Part shown: positions 56,621 through 64,000 of the stretch, one piece after another | How positions within the stretch are numbered: position 1 is the first letter of the stretch | How the letters are laid out: each line of letters opens with the position of its first letter | NCBI GenBank assembly: GCA_947179485.1 | Contig: OX359248.1 | Span: forward strand, 44,092,847 to 44,156,846 | Source of the DNA: Allacma fusca | Taxonomy: Eukaryota > Arthropoda > Collembola > Symphypleona > Sminthuridae | Direction: 5' to 3' | Length of the DNA stretch: 64,000 bases | The notes under the pieces: generated by a model | Told to the model about the DNA's origin: nothing | Seen by the model: only the letters and a program-made list of their open reading frames with translations | The model's database searches: none | Translations under genes and position numbers: made by a program

Positions 56621-57365
56621 CAGTTAAGAAAAATTAGCTTGCAGTTAAGAAAGTTTAGCTTGCAGTTAAGAAAGTTTAGCTTGCAGTTATGTTTAGCTTG
56701 CAGTAAAGAAAGTTTAGCTTGCAGTTAAGAAGGTTTAGCTTGCAGTTAAGTTTAGCTTGCAGTTAAGTTTGGCTTGCAGTTAGAAAAGTTTAGCTTGCGG
56801 TTAACAAAATTTAGCTTGCAGTTAAGTTTAGCTTGCGGTTAACAAAATTTAGCTTGCAGTTAAGTTTAGCTTGCAGTTAAGAAAGTTTAGCTTGCAGTTA
56901 AGTTTAGCTCCTAGTTAAGAAAGTTTAGCTTGCAGTTAAGAAAGTTTAGCTTGGAGTTAAGAAAGTTTAGCTTGCAGTTAAGATAGTTTACCTTGCAGTT
57001 AAGAAAGTTAGGCTTGCAGTTAAGAAAGTTTAGCTTGGAGTTAAGAAAGTTTAGCTTGGAGTTAAGAAAGTTTAGCTTGGAGTTAAGAAAGTTAAGCTTG
57101 CAGTTAAGAAAGTTTAGCTTGCAGTTAAGAAAGTTAAGCTTGCAGTTAAGAAAGTTTAGCTTGCAGTTAAGAAAGTTTAGCTTGCAGTTAAATTTAGATT
57201 GTAGTTAACAAAGTTTTGCTTGCAGTTAAGAAAGTTTAGCTTGCAGTTAAGAGAGTTAAGCTTGCAGTTAAGAACGTTTAGCTTGCAGTTAGGAAAGTTT
57301 AGCTTACAGTTTAGTTTAGCTTGCAGTTAAGAAAGTTTAGCTTGCAGTTAAGAAAGTTTAGCTTG
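56621..57365. repeat. 1,400-bp higher-order repeat, copy 3 (first 745 bp)
   Basis: It follows copy 2 in register through the GCGGTTAAC pair, CTCCTAG, TTGGAG units, the AAATTTAGATTG module and the TTACAGTTTAG unit. A single change is visible at 57,209 (C for G in TTAAGAAAG). Register is lost near 57,365, where AAGAATG is expected but ordinary units and a second TTAAGC/AAATTTAGATTG string follow. Confidence 0.88.
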
Positions 57366-57797
57366 CAGTTAAGAAAGTTTAGCTTGCAGTTAAGAAAGTT
57401 TAGCTTGCAGTTAAGAAAGTTTAGCTTGCAGTTAAGAAAGTTAAGCTTGCAGTTAAGAAAGTTTAGCTTGCAGTTAAGAAAGTTTAGCTTGCAGTTAAAT
57501 TTAGATTGTAGTTAAGAAAGTTTTTCTTGCAGTTAAGAAAGTTTAGCTTGCAGTTAAGAGAGTTAAGCTTGCAGTTAAGAACGTTTAGCTTGCAGTTAGG
57601 AAAGTTTAGCTTACAGTTTAGTTTAGCTTGCAGTTAAGAAAGTTTAGCTTGCAGTTAAGAAAGTTTAGCTTGCAGTTAAGAATGTTTAGCTTCCAGTTAA
57701 GAAAGTTTAGCTTGCAGTTAAGAAAGTTTAGCTTGCAGTTAGGAAAGTTTAGCTTGCAGTAAAGAAAGTTTAGCTAGCAGTTAAGAAAGTTTAGCTT
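57184..57797. repeat. 307-bp local duplication at the break of the 1,400-bp HOR
   Basis: The AAATTTAGATTG module and its followers (AAGAGAGTTAAGC, GAACG, TTACAGTTTAG) recur 307 bp later (AAAT at 57,190 and 57,497). 307 equals 13 units of 21 bp plus two of 17 bp, so the duplication is an exact whole-unit event. The second copy has GTTTTTC where the first has GTTTTGC. Confidence 0.8.
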
Positions 57798-58584
57798 GCA
57801 GTTATAAAAGTTTAGCTTGCAGTTAAGAAAGTTTAGCTTGCAGTTAAAAAGTTTAGCTTGCAGTTTAGAAAGTTTAGCTTACAGTTAAATTTAGATTGTA
57901 GTTAAGAAAGTTTTGCTTGCAGTTAAGAAAGTTTAGCTTGCAGTTAAGAACGTTTAGCTTGCAGTTAGGAAAGTTTAGCTTACAGTTTAGTTTAGCTTGC
58001 AGTTAAGAAAGTTTAGCTTGCAGTTAAGAAAGTTTAGCTTGCAGTTATGAAAGTTTAGCTTGCAGTTAAGAAAGTTTAGCTTGCGGTTAAGATAGTTTAC
58101 CTTGCTTTTAAGAAAGTTTAGCTTGCAGTTAAGTTTAGCTTGCAGTTAAGAAAGTTTAGCTTGGAGTTAAGAAACAATAGCTTGCAGTTAAGAAAGTTTA
58201 GCTTGCAGTTAAGAACGTTTAGCTTGCAGTTAAGTTGAGCTTGCAGTTAAGAAAGTTTAGCTTGCAGTTAAGAAAAATTAAATTGCAGTTAAGAAAGTTT
58301 AGCTTGCAGTTAAGAAAGTTTAGCTTGCAGTTAAGAAAGTTTAGCTTGCAGTTATGTTTAGCTTGCAGTAAAGAAAGTTTAGCTTGCAGTTAAGAAGGTT
58401 TAGCTTGCAGTTAAGTTTAGCTTGCAGTTAAGTTTGGCTTGCAGTTAGAAAAGTTTAGCTTGCGGTTAACAAAATTTAGCTTGCAGTTAAGTTTAGCTTG
58501 CGGTTAACAAAATTTAGCTTGCAGTTAAGTTTAGCTTGCAGTTAAGAAAGTTTAGCTTGCAGTTAAGAAAGTTTAGCTTGCAGT
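57496..58584. repeat. About 1.1-kb higher-order repeat, copy 1
   Basis: A shortened derivative of the 1,400-bp HOR, running from one AAATTTAGATTG unit to the next. It holds TTCCAG (about 57,691), TAGCTAGCAG, TTATAAAAG (57,801), TTAAAAAG, TTATGAAAG, GCGGTTAAGATAG, AAACAATAGC, an AAAAATTAAATTGC variant, TTATG, AAGAAGG and paired GCGGTTAAC units. It lacks CTCCTAG and the TTGGAG run. Confidence 0.78.
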
Positions 58585-59695
58585 TAAATTTAGATTGTAG
58601 TTAAGAAAGTTTTGCTTGCAGTTAAGAAAGTTTAGCTTGCAGTTAAGAGAGTTAAGCTTGCAGTTAAGAACGTTTAGCTTGCAGTTAGGAAAGTTTAGCT
58701 TACAGTTTAGTTTAGCTTGCAGTTAAGAAAGTTTAGCTTGCAGTTAAGAAAGTTTAGCTTGCAGTTAAGAAAGTTTAGCTTGCAGTTAAGAAAGTTTAGC
58801 TTGCAGTTAAGAAAGTTTAGCTTGCAGTTAGGAAAGTTTAGCTTGCAGTAAAGAAAGTTTAGCTTGCAGTTAAGAAAGTTTAGCTTGCAGTAAAGAAAGT
58901 TAAGCTTGCAGTTATAAAAGTTTAGCTTGCAGTTAAGAAAGTTTAGCTTGCAGTTAAAAAGTTTAGCTTGCAGTTTAGAAAGTTTAGCTTACAGTTAAAT
59001 TTAGATTGTAGTTAAGAAAGTTTTGCTTGCAGTTAAGAAAGTTTAGCTTGCAGTTAAGAATGTTTAGCTTGCAGTTAAGAACGTTTAGCTTGCAGTTAGG
59101 AAAGTTTAGCTTACAGTTTAGTTTAGCTTGCAGTTAAGAAAGTTTAGCTTGCAGTTAAGAAAGTTTAGCTTGCAGTTATGAAAGTTTAGCTTGCAGTTAA
59201 GAAAGTTTAGCCTGCAGTTAAGAAAGTTTAGCTTGCGGTTAAGATAGTTTACCTTGCTTTTAAGAAAGTTTAGCTTGCAGTTAAGTTTAGCTTGCAGTTA
59301 AGAAAGTTTAGCTTGGAGTTAAGAAACAATAGCTTGCAGTTAAGAAAGTTTAGCTTGCAGTTAAGAACGTTTAGCTTGCAGTTAAGTTGAGCTTGCAGTT
59401 AAGAAAGTTTAGCTTGCAGTTAAGAAAGTTTAGCTTGCAGTTAAGAAAGTTTAGCTTGCAGTTAAGAAAGTTTAGCTTGCAGTTATGTTTAGCTTGCAGT
59501 AAAGAAAGTTTAGCTTGCAGTTAAGAAGGTTTAGCTTGCAGTTAAGTTTAGCTTGCAGTTAAGTTTGGCTTGCAGTTAGAAAAGTTTAGCTTGCGGTTAA
59601 CAAAATTTAGCTTGCATTTAAATTTAGCTTGCGGTTAACAAAATTTAGCTTGCAGTTAAGTTTAGCTTGCAGTTAAGAAAGTTTAGCTTGCAGTT
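58585..59695. repeat. About 1.1-kb higher-order repeat, copy 2
   Basis: It matches copy 1 at offsets of 1,089, 1,110, 1,152 and 1,131 bp. Each step is a multiple of 21, that is one, two and one whole units. Landmarks are TTATAAAAG (58,911), GCGGTTAAGATAG (59,236), AAACAATAGC and TTAGAAAAG (59,575). A CCTGCAG unit near 59,211 makes a PstI site. Confidence 0.78.
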
Positions 59696-61380
59696 AAGTT
59701 AAGCTCCTAGTTAAGAAAGTTTAGCTTGGAGTTAGGAAAGTTTAGCTTGCAGTTAAGAAAGTTTAGCTTGCAGTTAAGAAAGTTTAGCTTGCAGTTAAGA
59801 AAGTTTAGCTTGCAGTTAGGAAAGTTTAGCTTGCAGTAAAGAAAGTTTAGCTTGCAGTTAAGAAAGTTTAGCTTGCAGTTAAGAGAGTTTAGCTTGCAGT
59901 TAAGAAAGTTTAGCTTGCAGTTAAGAAAGTTTAGCTTGCAGTTAAGAAAGTTTAGCTTGCAGTTAAGATAGTTTACCTTGCAGTTTAAAAAGTTAGGCTT
60001 GCAGTTAAGAAAGTTTAGCTTGGAGTTAAGAAAGTTTAGCTTGGAGTTAAGAAAGTTTAGCTTGGAGTTAAGAAAGTTAAGCTTGCAGTTAAGAAAGTTT
60101 AGCTTGCAGTTAAGAAAGTTAAGCTTGCAGTTAAGAAAGGTTAGCTTGCAGTTAAGAAAGTTTAGCTTGCAGTTAAATTTAGATTGTAGTTAAGAAAGTT
60201 TTGCTTGCAGTTAAGAAAGTTTAGCTTGCAGTTAAGAGAGTTAAGCTTGCAGTTAAGAACGTTTAGCTTGCAGTTAGGAAAGTTTAGCTTACAGTTTAGT
60301 TTAGCTTGCAGTTAAGAAAGTTTAGCTTGCAGTTAAGAAAGTTAAGCTTGCAGTTAAGAAAGTTTAGCTTGCAGTTAAGAAAGTTTAGCTTGCAGTTAGG
60401 AAAGTTTAGCTTGCAGTAAAGAAAGTTTAGCTTGCAGTTAAGAAAGTTTAGCTTGCAGTTAGGAAAGTTTAGCTTGCAGTAAAGAAAGTTTAGCTTGCAG
60501 TTATAAAAGTTTAGCTTGCAGTTAAGAAAGTTTAGCTTGCAGTTAAAAAGTTTAGCTTGCAGTTAAGAAAGTTTAGCTTACAGTTAAATTTAGATTGTAG
60601 TTAAGAAAGTTTTGCTTGCAGTTAAGAAAGTTTAGCTTGCAGTTAAGAGAGTTTAGCTTGCAGTTAAGAACGTTTAGCTTGCAGTTAGGAAAGTTTAGCT
60701 TACAGTTTAGTTTAGCTTGCAGTTAAGAAAGTTTAGCTTGCAGTTAAGAAAGTTTAGCTTGCAGTTATGAAAGTTTAGCTTGCAGTTAAGAAAGTTTAGC
60801 TTGCAGTTAGGAAAGTTTACCTTGCTGTAAAGAAAGTTTAGCTTGCAGTTAAGAAAGTTTAGCTTGCAGTTAGGAAAGTTTAGCTTGCAGTAAAGAAAGT
60901 TTAGCTTGCAGTTATAAAATTTTAGCTTGCAGTTAAGAAAGTTTAATTTGCAGTTAAAAAGTTTAGCTTGCAGTTAAGAAAGTTTAGCTTGCAGTTAGGA
61001 AAGTTTAGCTTGCAGTTAAGAAAGTTTAGCTTGCAGTTAACAAAGTTTAGCTTGCAGATAAGAAAGTCTAGCTTGCAGTTAGGGAAGTTTAGCTTGCAGT
61101 TAGGTTTAGCTTGCAGTTAAGAAAGTTTAGCTTGCAGTTAAGAAAGTTTAGCTTGCAGTTAAGAAAGTTTAGCTTGCATTTAAGTTGAGCTTGCAGTTAA
61201 GAAAGTTTAGCTTGCAGTAAAGAAAGTTTAGCTTGCAGTAAAGAAAGTTTAGCTTGCAGTTATAAAAGTTTAGCTTGCAGTTAAGAAAGTTTAGCTTGCA
61301 GTTAGGAAAGTTTAGCTTACAGTTTAGTTTAGCTTGCAGTTAAGAAAGTTTAGCTTGCAGTTAAGAAAGTTTAGCTTGCA
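59696..61380. repeat. Mosaic of domain V modules
   Basis: It starts with a modified AAGCTCCTAG unit. It then has the four-TTGGAG string once (about 60,005-60,070), two AAATTTAGATTG modules (about 60,174 and 60,587), and several TTATAAAAG and TTAAAAAG units. From about 61,040 the GATAAGAAAGTC, TTAAGGAAG and TTAGGTTTAGC module, rare in domain V, returns. Confidence 0.7.
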
Positions 61381-62085
61381 GTTAGGAAAGTTTAGCTTGC
61401 AGTAAAGAAAGTTTAGCTTGCTGTTAAGAAAGTTTAGCTTGCAGTTAAGAAAGTTTCGCTTGCAGATAAGAAAGTCTAGCTTGCAGTTAAGGAAGTTTAG
61501 CTAGCAGTTAAGAAAGTTTAGCTTGCAGTTAGGAAAGTTTAGCTTGCAGTAAAGAAAGTTTAGCTTGCAGTTAAGAAAGTTTAGCTTGCAGTTAAGAAAG
61601 TTTAGCTTGCAGATAAGAAAGTCTAGCTTGCAGTTAAGGAAGTTTAGCTTGCAGTTAGGTTTAGCTTGCAGTTAAGAAAGTTTAGCTTGCAGTTAAGAAA
61701 GTTTAGCTTGCAGTTAAGAAAGTTTAGCTTGCAGTTAAGAACGTTTAGCTTGCAGATAAGAAAGTTTAGCTTGCAGTTAAGAAAGTTTAGATTGCAGCTA
61801 AGAAAGTTTAGCTTGCCGTTAAGAAAGTTTAGCTTGCAGTTAAGTAAGTTTAGCTTGCAGTTAAGAAAGTTTATCTTTCAGTTAAGAAAGTTTAGCTTCA
61901 GTTAGGAAAGTTTAGCTTACAGTTTAGTTTAGCTTGCAGTTAAGAAAGTTTAGCTTGCAGTTAAGAAAGTTTAGCTTGCAGTTAAGAAAGTTTAGCTTGC
62001 AGTTAAGAAAGTTTAGCTTGCAGTTAAGAAAGTTTAGCTTGCAGTTAAGAAAGTTTAGCTTGCAGTTAAGAAAGTTTAGCTTGCA
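61381..62085. repeat. 705-bp repeat, copy 1
   Basis: Anchored on TTAGGAAAG, GTAAAG, TTGCTG and the CpG-bearing TTTCGC unit (C at 61,457), which recur 705 bp later. It holds two GATAAGAAAGTC/TTAAGGAAG modules, a late TTGCCG unit (about 61,816) and TTATCTTTCAG, so it is domain IV-like material embedded in domain V. Confidence 0.78.
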
Positions 62086-62440
62086 GTTAGGAAAAATTAG
62101 CTTCCAGTAAAGAAAGTTTAGCTTGCTGTTAAGAAAGTTTAGCTTGCAGTTAAGAAAGTTTCGCTTGCAGATAAGAAAGTCTAGCTTGCAGTTAAGGAAG
62201 TTTAGCTTGCAGTTAAGAAAGTTTAGCTTGCAGTTAGGAAAGTTTAGCTTGCAGTAAAGAAAGTTTAGCTTGCAGTTAAGAAAGTTTAGCTTGCAGTTAA
62301 GAAAGTTTAGCTTGCAGATAAGAAAGTCTAGCTTGCAGTTAAGGAAGTTTAGCTTGCAGTTAGGTTTAGCTTGCAGTTAAGAAAGTTTAGCTTGCAGTTA
62401 AGAAAGTTTAGCTTGCAGTTAAGAAAGTTTAGCTTGCAGT
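62086..62440. repeat. 705-bp repeat, copy 2 (partial)
   Basis: Same order as the first 355 bp of copy 1, including TTTCGC (C at 62,162) and TTAGGTTTAGC (62,360). Differences: AAAAATTAGC and TTCCAG in the first units. It ends near 62,440, where TTGTGC appears in place of GAACG. Confidence 0.75.
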
Positions 62441-64000
62441 TAAGTTGTGCTTGCAGTTAAGAAAGTTTAGCTTGCAGTTAAGTAAAATTAGCTTGCAGTT
62501 AAGAAAGTTTAGCTTGCAGTTAAGAAAGTTTAGCTTGCAGTTAAGAAAGTTTAGCTTGCAGTTAAGAAAGTTTAGCTTGCAGTTAAGAAAGTTTAGCTTG
62601 CAGTTGAGAAAGTTTAGCTTGCAGTTAAATTTAGATTGGAGTTAAGAAAGTTTTGCTTGCAGTTAAGAAAGTTTAGCTTGCAGTTAAGAGAGTTTAGCTT
62701 GCAGTTAAGAAAGTTTAGCTTGCAGTTAGGAAAGTTTAGCTTACGGTTAAGTGTAGCTTGCAGTTAAGAAAGTTTAGCATGCAGTTAAGAAAGTTTAGCT
62801 TGCAGTTAGGAAAGTTTAGCTTGCAGTAAAGAAAGTTTAGCTTGCAGTTAAGAAAGTTTAGCTTGCATTTAGGAAAGTTTAGCTTGCGGTAAAGAAAGTT
62901 TAGCTTGGAGTTAAGAAACAATAGCTTGCAGTTAAGAAAGTCTAGCTTGCAGTTAAGGAGGTTTAGCTTGCAGTTAGGTTTAGCTTGCAGTTAAGAAACT
63001 TTAGCTTGCAGTTAAGAAAGTTTAGCTTGCAGTTAAGAAAGTTTAGCTTGCGGTTAGGATAGTTTACCTTGCTTTTAAGAAAGTTTAGCTTGCAGTTAAG
63101 TTTAGCTTGCAGTTAAGAAAGTTTAGCTTGGAGTTAAGAAACAATAGCTTGCAGTTAAGAAAGTTTAGCTTGCAGTTAAGAAAGTTTAGCTTGCAGTTAA
63201 GTTGAGCTTGCAGTTAAGAAAGTTTAGCTTGCAGTTAAGAAAGTTTAGCTTGCAGTTAAGAAAGTTTAGCTTGCAGTTAAGTTGAGCTTGCAGTTAAGAA
63301 AGTTTAGCTTGCAGTTAAGAAAAATTAGCTTGCAGTTAAGAAAGTTTAGCTTGCAGTTAAGAAAGTTTAGCTTGCAGTTAAGAAAGTTTAGCTTGCAGTT
63401 ATGTTTAGCTTGCAGTAAAGGAAGTTTAGCTTGCAGTTAAGAAAGTTTAGCTTGCAGTTAAGTTTAGCTTGCAGTTAAGTTTAGCTTGCAGTTAGAAAAG
63501 TTTAGCTTGCGGTTAACAAAATTTAGCTTGCAGTTAAGTTTAGCTTGCAGTTAAGAAAGTTTAGCTTGCAGTTAAGTTTAGCTCCTAGTTAAGAAAGTTT
63601 AGCTTGCAGTTAAGAAAGTTTAGCTTGGAGTTGAGAAAGTTTACCTTGCAGTTAAGAAAGTTAGGCTTGCAGTTAAGAAAGTTTAGCTTGGAGTTAAGAA
63701 AGTTTAGCTTGGAGTTAAGAAAGTTAAGCTTGCAGTTAAGAAAGTTTAGCTTGCAGTTAAGATAGTTTACCTTGCAGTTAAGAAAGTTAGGCTTGCAGTT
63801 AAGAAAGTTTAGCTTGGAGTTAAGAAAGTTTAGCTTGGAGTTAAGAAAGTTTAGCTTGGAGTTAAGAAAGTTAAGCTTGCAGTTAAGAAAATTTAGCTTG
63901 CAGTTAAGAAAGTTAAGCTTGCAGTTAAGAAAGTTTAGCTTGCAGTTAAGAAAGTTTAGCTTGGAGTTAAGAAAGTTAAGCTTGCAGTTAAGAAAATTTA
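62441..64000. repeat. Domain V mosaic running off the 3' edge
   Basis: It holds units found at 52.1-53.0 kb in similar order: AAACAATAGC, AAGTCTAGC, AAGGAGG, AAACTTTAGC, GCGGTTAGGATAG with GCTTTTAAG, AAGTTGAGC, TTATG, GCGGTTAAC, CTCCTAG, then the TTTACC, TTAGGC and TTGGAG string twice (about 63,640-63,730 and 63,770-63,870). Private changes include TTGGAG in the AAATTTAGATTG module near 62,637. The last bases are mid-unit, so the array continues. Confidence 0.75.

Larger units (their letters stand above)
674..62360 (+). repeat. GATAAGAAAGTC / TTAAGGAAG / TTAGGTTTAG three-unit module
   Basis: A 21-bp unit with CAGATAAG and GTCTAGC is followed by a 21-bp unit with TTAAGGAAG, and often by a 17-bp unit with TTAGGTTTAGC. 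The linkage holds across domains I to IV and returns at about 61.0-62.4 kb. It is essentially missing from about 51 to 61 kb. The third unit is the most variable, being replaced by TTAAGAAAG or AAGTTTAGC in some copies. Domain IV has a variant pair with AAGTCAAGC. Confidence 0.85.
283..62640 (+). repeat. AAATTTAGATTGTAG / GTTTTGC two-unit module (dispersed marker)
   Basis: A 17-bp unit with AAATTT and GATTGTAG is almost always followed by a 21-bp unit ending GTTTTGC instead of GTTTAGC. Examples begin near 283, 2,525, 4,467, 6,577, 10,770, 14,393, 18,280, 19,920, 22,495, 26,595, 27,383, 30,407, 47,920, 51,360, 54,387, 55,787, 57,187, 60,172 and 62,623. The fixed pairing over 62 kb shows that units are copied as multi-unit blocks. 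It is absent between about 30.4 and 47.9 kb, the core of domain IV. Exceptions to the pairing are near 11,905 (GTTTAGC) and 57,497 (GTTTTTC). Confidence 0.85.
26717..63530 (+). repeat. GTTAAC (HpaI-type) units, mainly GCGGTTAACAAAATTT
   Basis: A variant with CGG for CAG and AACAAAATTT for AAGAAAGTTT creates a GTTAAC site that the consensus lacks. First GTTAAC sites are near 26,717 and 27,053. The GCGGTTAAC form recurs in domains III and V, often as a pair one 17-bp unit apart (for example about 53,998 and 54,036; 55,398 and 55,436). I saw none in the core of domain IV (33-50 kb). It is a good diagnostic for the relationship between domains III and V. Confidence 0.8.
24505..63590 (+). repeat. 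CTCCTAG units
   Basis: AGCTTGCAG becomes AGCTCCTAG, always directly after a 17-bp AAGTTT-type unit. Occurrences include about 24,508, 26,258, 27,909, 30,090, 33,569, 35,085, 36,413, 39,437, 40,931, 47,190, 51,065, 51,810, 52,820, 53,279, 54,108, 55,508, 56,908 and 63,580. Absent before 24.5 kb, so it marks everything outside domain I and early domain II. A variant with AACTCCTAG is near 28,917 and 31,260. Confidence 0.85.
1..64000 (+). repeat. 21-bp satellite DNA array, head to tail, extends past both window edges
   Basis: The unit is the 18-base core AGCTTGCAGTTAAGAAAG followed by TTT, 21 bp in all, and it fills the window from the first to the last base in a single orientation. I found no unique DNA, inversion or inserted element. 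The consensus is 33% G+C with no CpG and a strong G-over-C bias on this strand. Length variants are 17 bp (common; a 4-bp deletion), 20 bp (CTTGCAG to CTTCAG, or a lost base in AAGAAAG) and a rare 16 bp. Sequence and length variants occur in fixed orders that define higher-order repeats. Such arrays are typical of eukaryotic heterochromatin. Which chromosome region or species this is cannot be told from the sequence, and I do not recognise the family. Confidence 0.98.

Noticed and set aside
24508..63590. CTCCTAG unit as a regulatory site or box
   Set aside because: It always follows a 17-bp AAGTTT-type unit and spreads with the HORs, so it is simply a copied variant. There is no evidence of a function.
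1..64000. CRISPR array, because of regular short repeats
   Set aside because: The repeats abut with no spacers, the period is 21 bp, and there are no cas genes.
1..64000. Telomere-like sequence: TTAGGTTTAG in the 17-bp units resembles GGTTTAG or TTAGG telomere motifs
   Set aside because: The match is isolated, one per module, and arises by one base change from AAGTTTAG. There is no tandem run of a 5-7-bp telomere unit.
1..64000. CENP-B box in the variant units with TTCG (61,457 and 62,162)
   Set aside because: Only TTTCGC is present; the A and CGGG positions required by the box are absent. The 17-bp unit length is only a coincidence with the 17-bp box.
1..64000. Repeat protein gene (solenoid or antifreeze-like heptad protein)
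   Set aside because: No long intact frame, no ATG starts in normal units, no hydrophobic heptad logic maintained among variants, and no unique flanking exons.
1..64000. Bacterial or phage origin, iterons or a replication origin with direct repeats
   Set aside because: Iteron clusters are short; 64 kb of pure satellite without one gene does not fit a bacterial or phage genome.
1..64000. Whole array as an assembly artefact
   Set aside because: Distinct HORs with private variants and exact whole-unit differences look biological. Individual near-identical copies (786 bp, 1,400 bp) could still be collapsed or duplicated by the assembler, which needs read support.

Overview
The whole 64-kb window is one uninterrupted satellite DNA array. 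It holds no recognisable gene, RNA gene, transposon, promoter or other unique sequence. The basic unit is 21 bp: the 18-base core AGCTTGCAGTTAAGAAAG plus TTT (first full unit at 2-22), repeated head to tail in one orientation from edge to edge, roughly 3,100 units. Both window ends lie inside the array. The consensus is about 33% G+C, contains no CpG, and has five G to two C on the strand given.

An array this long, pure and hierarchically organised points to eukaryotic heterochromatin (centromeric, pericentromeric, subtelomeric or a heterochromatic block). I do not recognise the satellite and cannot name the species. I see no CENP-B box and no telomere array to fix the chromosomal position.

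The units are not random variants. A minority are 17 bp, all lacking the same 4 bp (AAGAAAGTTT becomes AAGTTT); a few are 20 or 16 bp. Variant units are linked in fixed order into modules, and modules build higher-order repeats (HORs) of several hundred bp to about 3 kb. Layout: (I) 1-20,925, HORs of 1.94-2.11 kb, about 1.62 kb, 1.09 kb and 1.64-1.69 kb, marked by A8-A9 runs and an AAAACG block; (II) 20,926-26,487, HORs of 1,458 and 1,708-1,750 bp, where GTTTAAAG and CTCCTAG units first appear; (III) 26,338-32,141, an exact-looking 786-bp duplication and a 2,181/2,345-bp HOR, with HpaI-type GTTAAC units and GGAG units; (IV) 32,142-50,722, a 2.84-3.05-kb HOR in three copies followed by nested 719/1,337-bp repeats and a mosaic, marked by TTGCCG, TTTCAG and AGCATGC units; (V) 50,723-64,000, 787-bp, 459-bp, 1,400-bp, about 1.1-kb and 705-bp repeats. 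The 1,400-bp HOR is nearly identical between copies and can be counted exactly as 56 units of 21 bp, 12 of 17 bp and 1 of 20 bp.

Because 21 is a multiple of three, one frame per strand is accidentally open (heptapeptide LRKFSLQ on +, FLNCKLN on -). These frames start almost only at TTG, stop at each 17-bp unit, and are not kept in frame by the HOR lengths, so I call no protein-coding gene. The most interesting content is the layered amplification history. All coordinates and offsets come from reading by eye; HOR edges are good to about one or two units.
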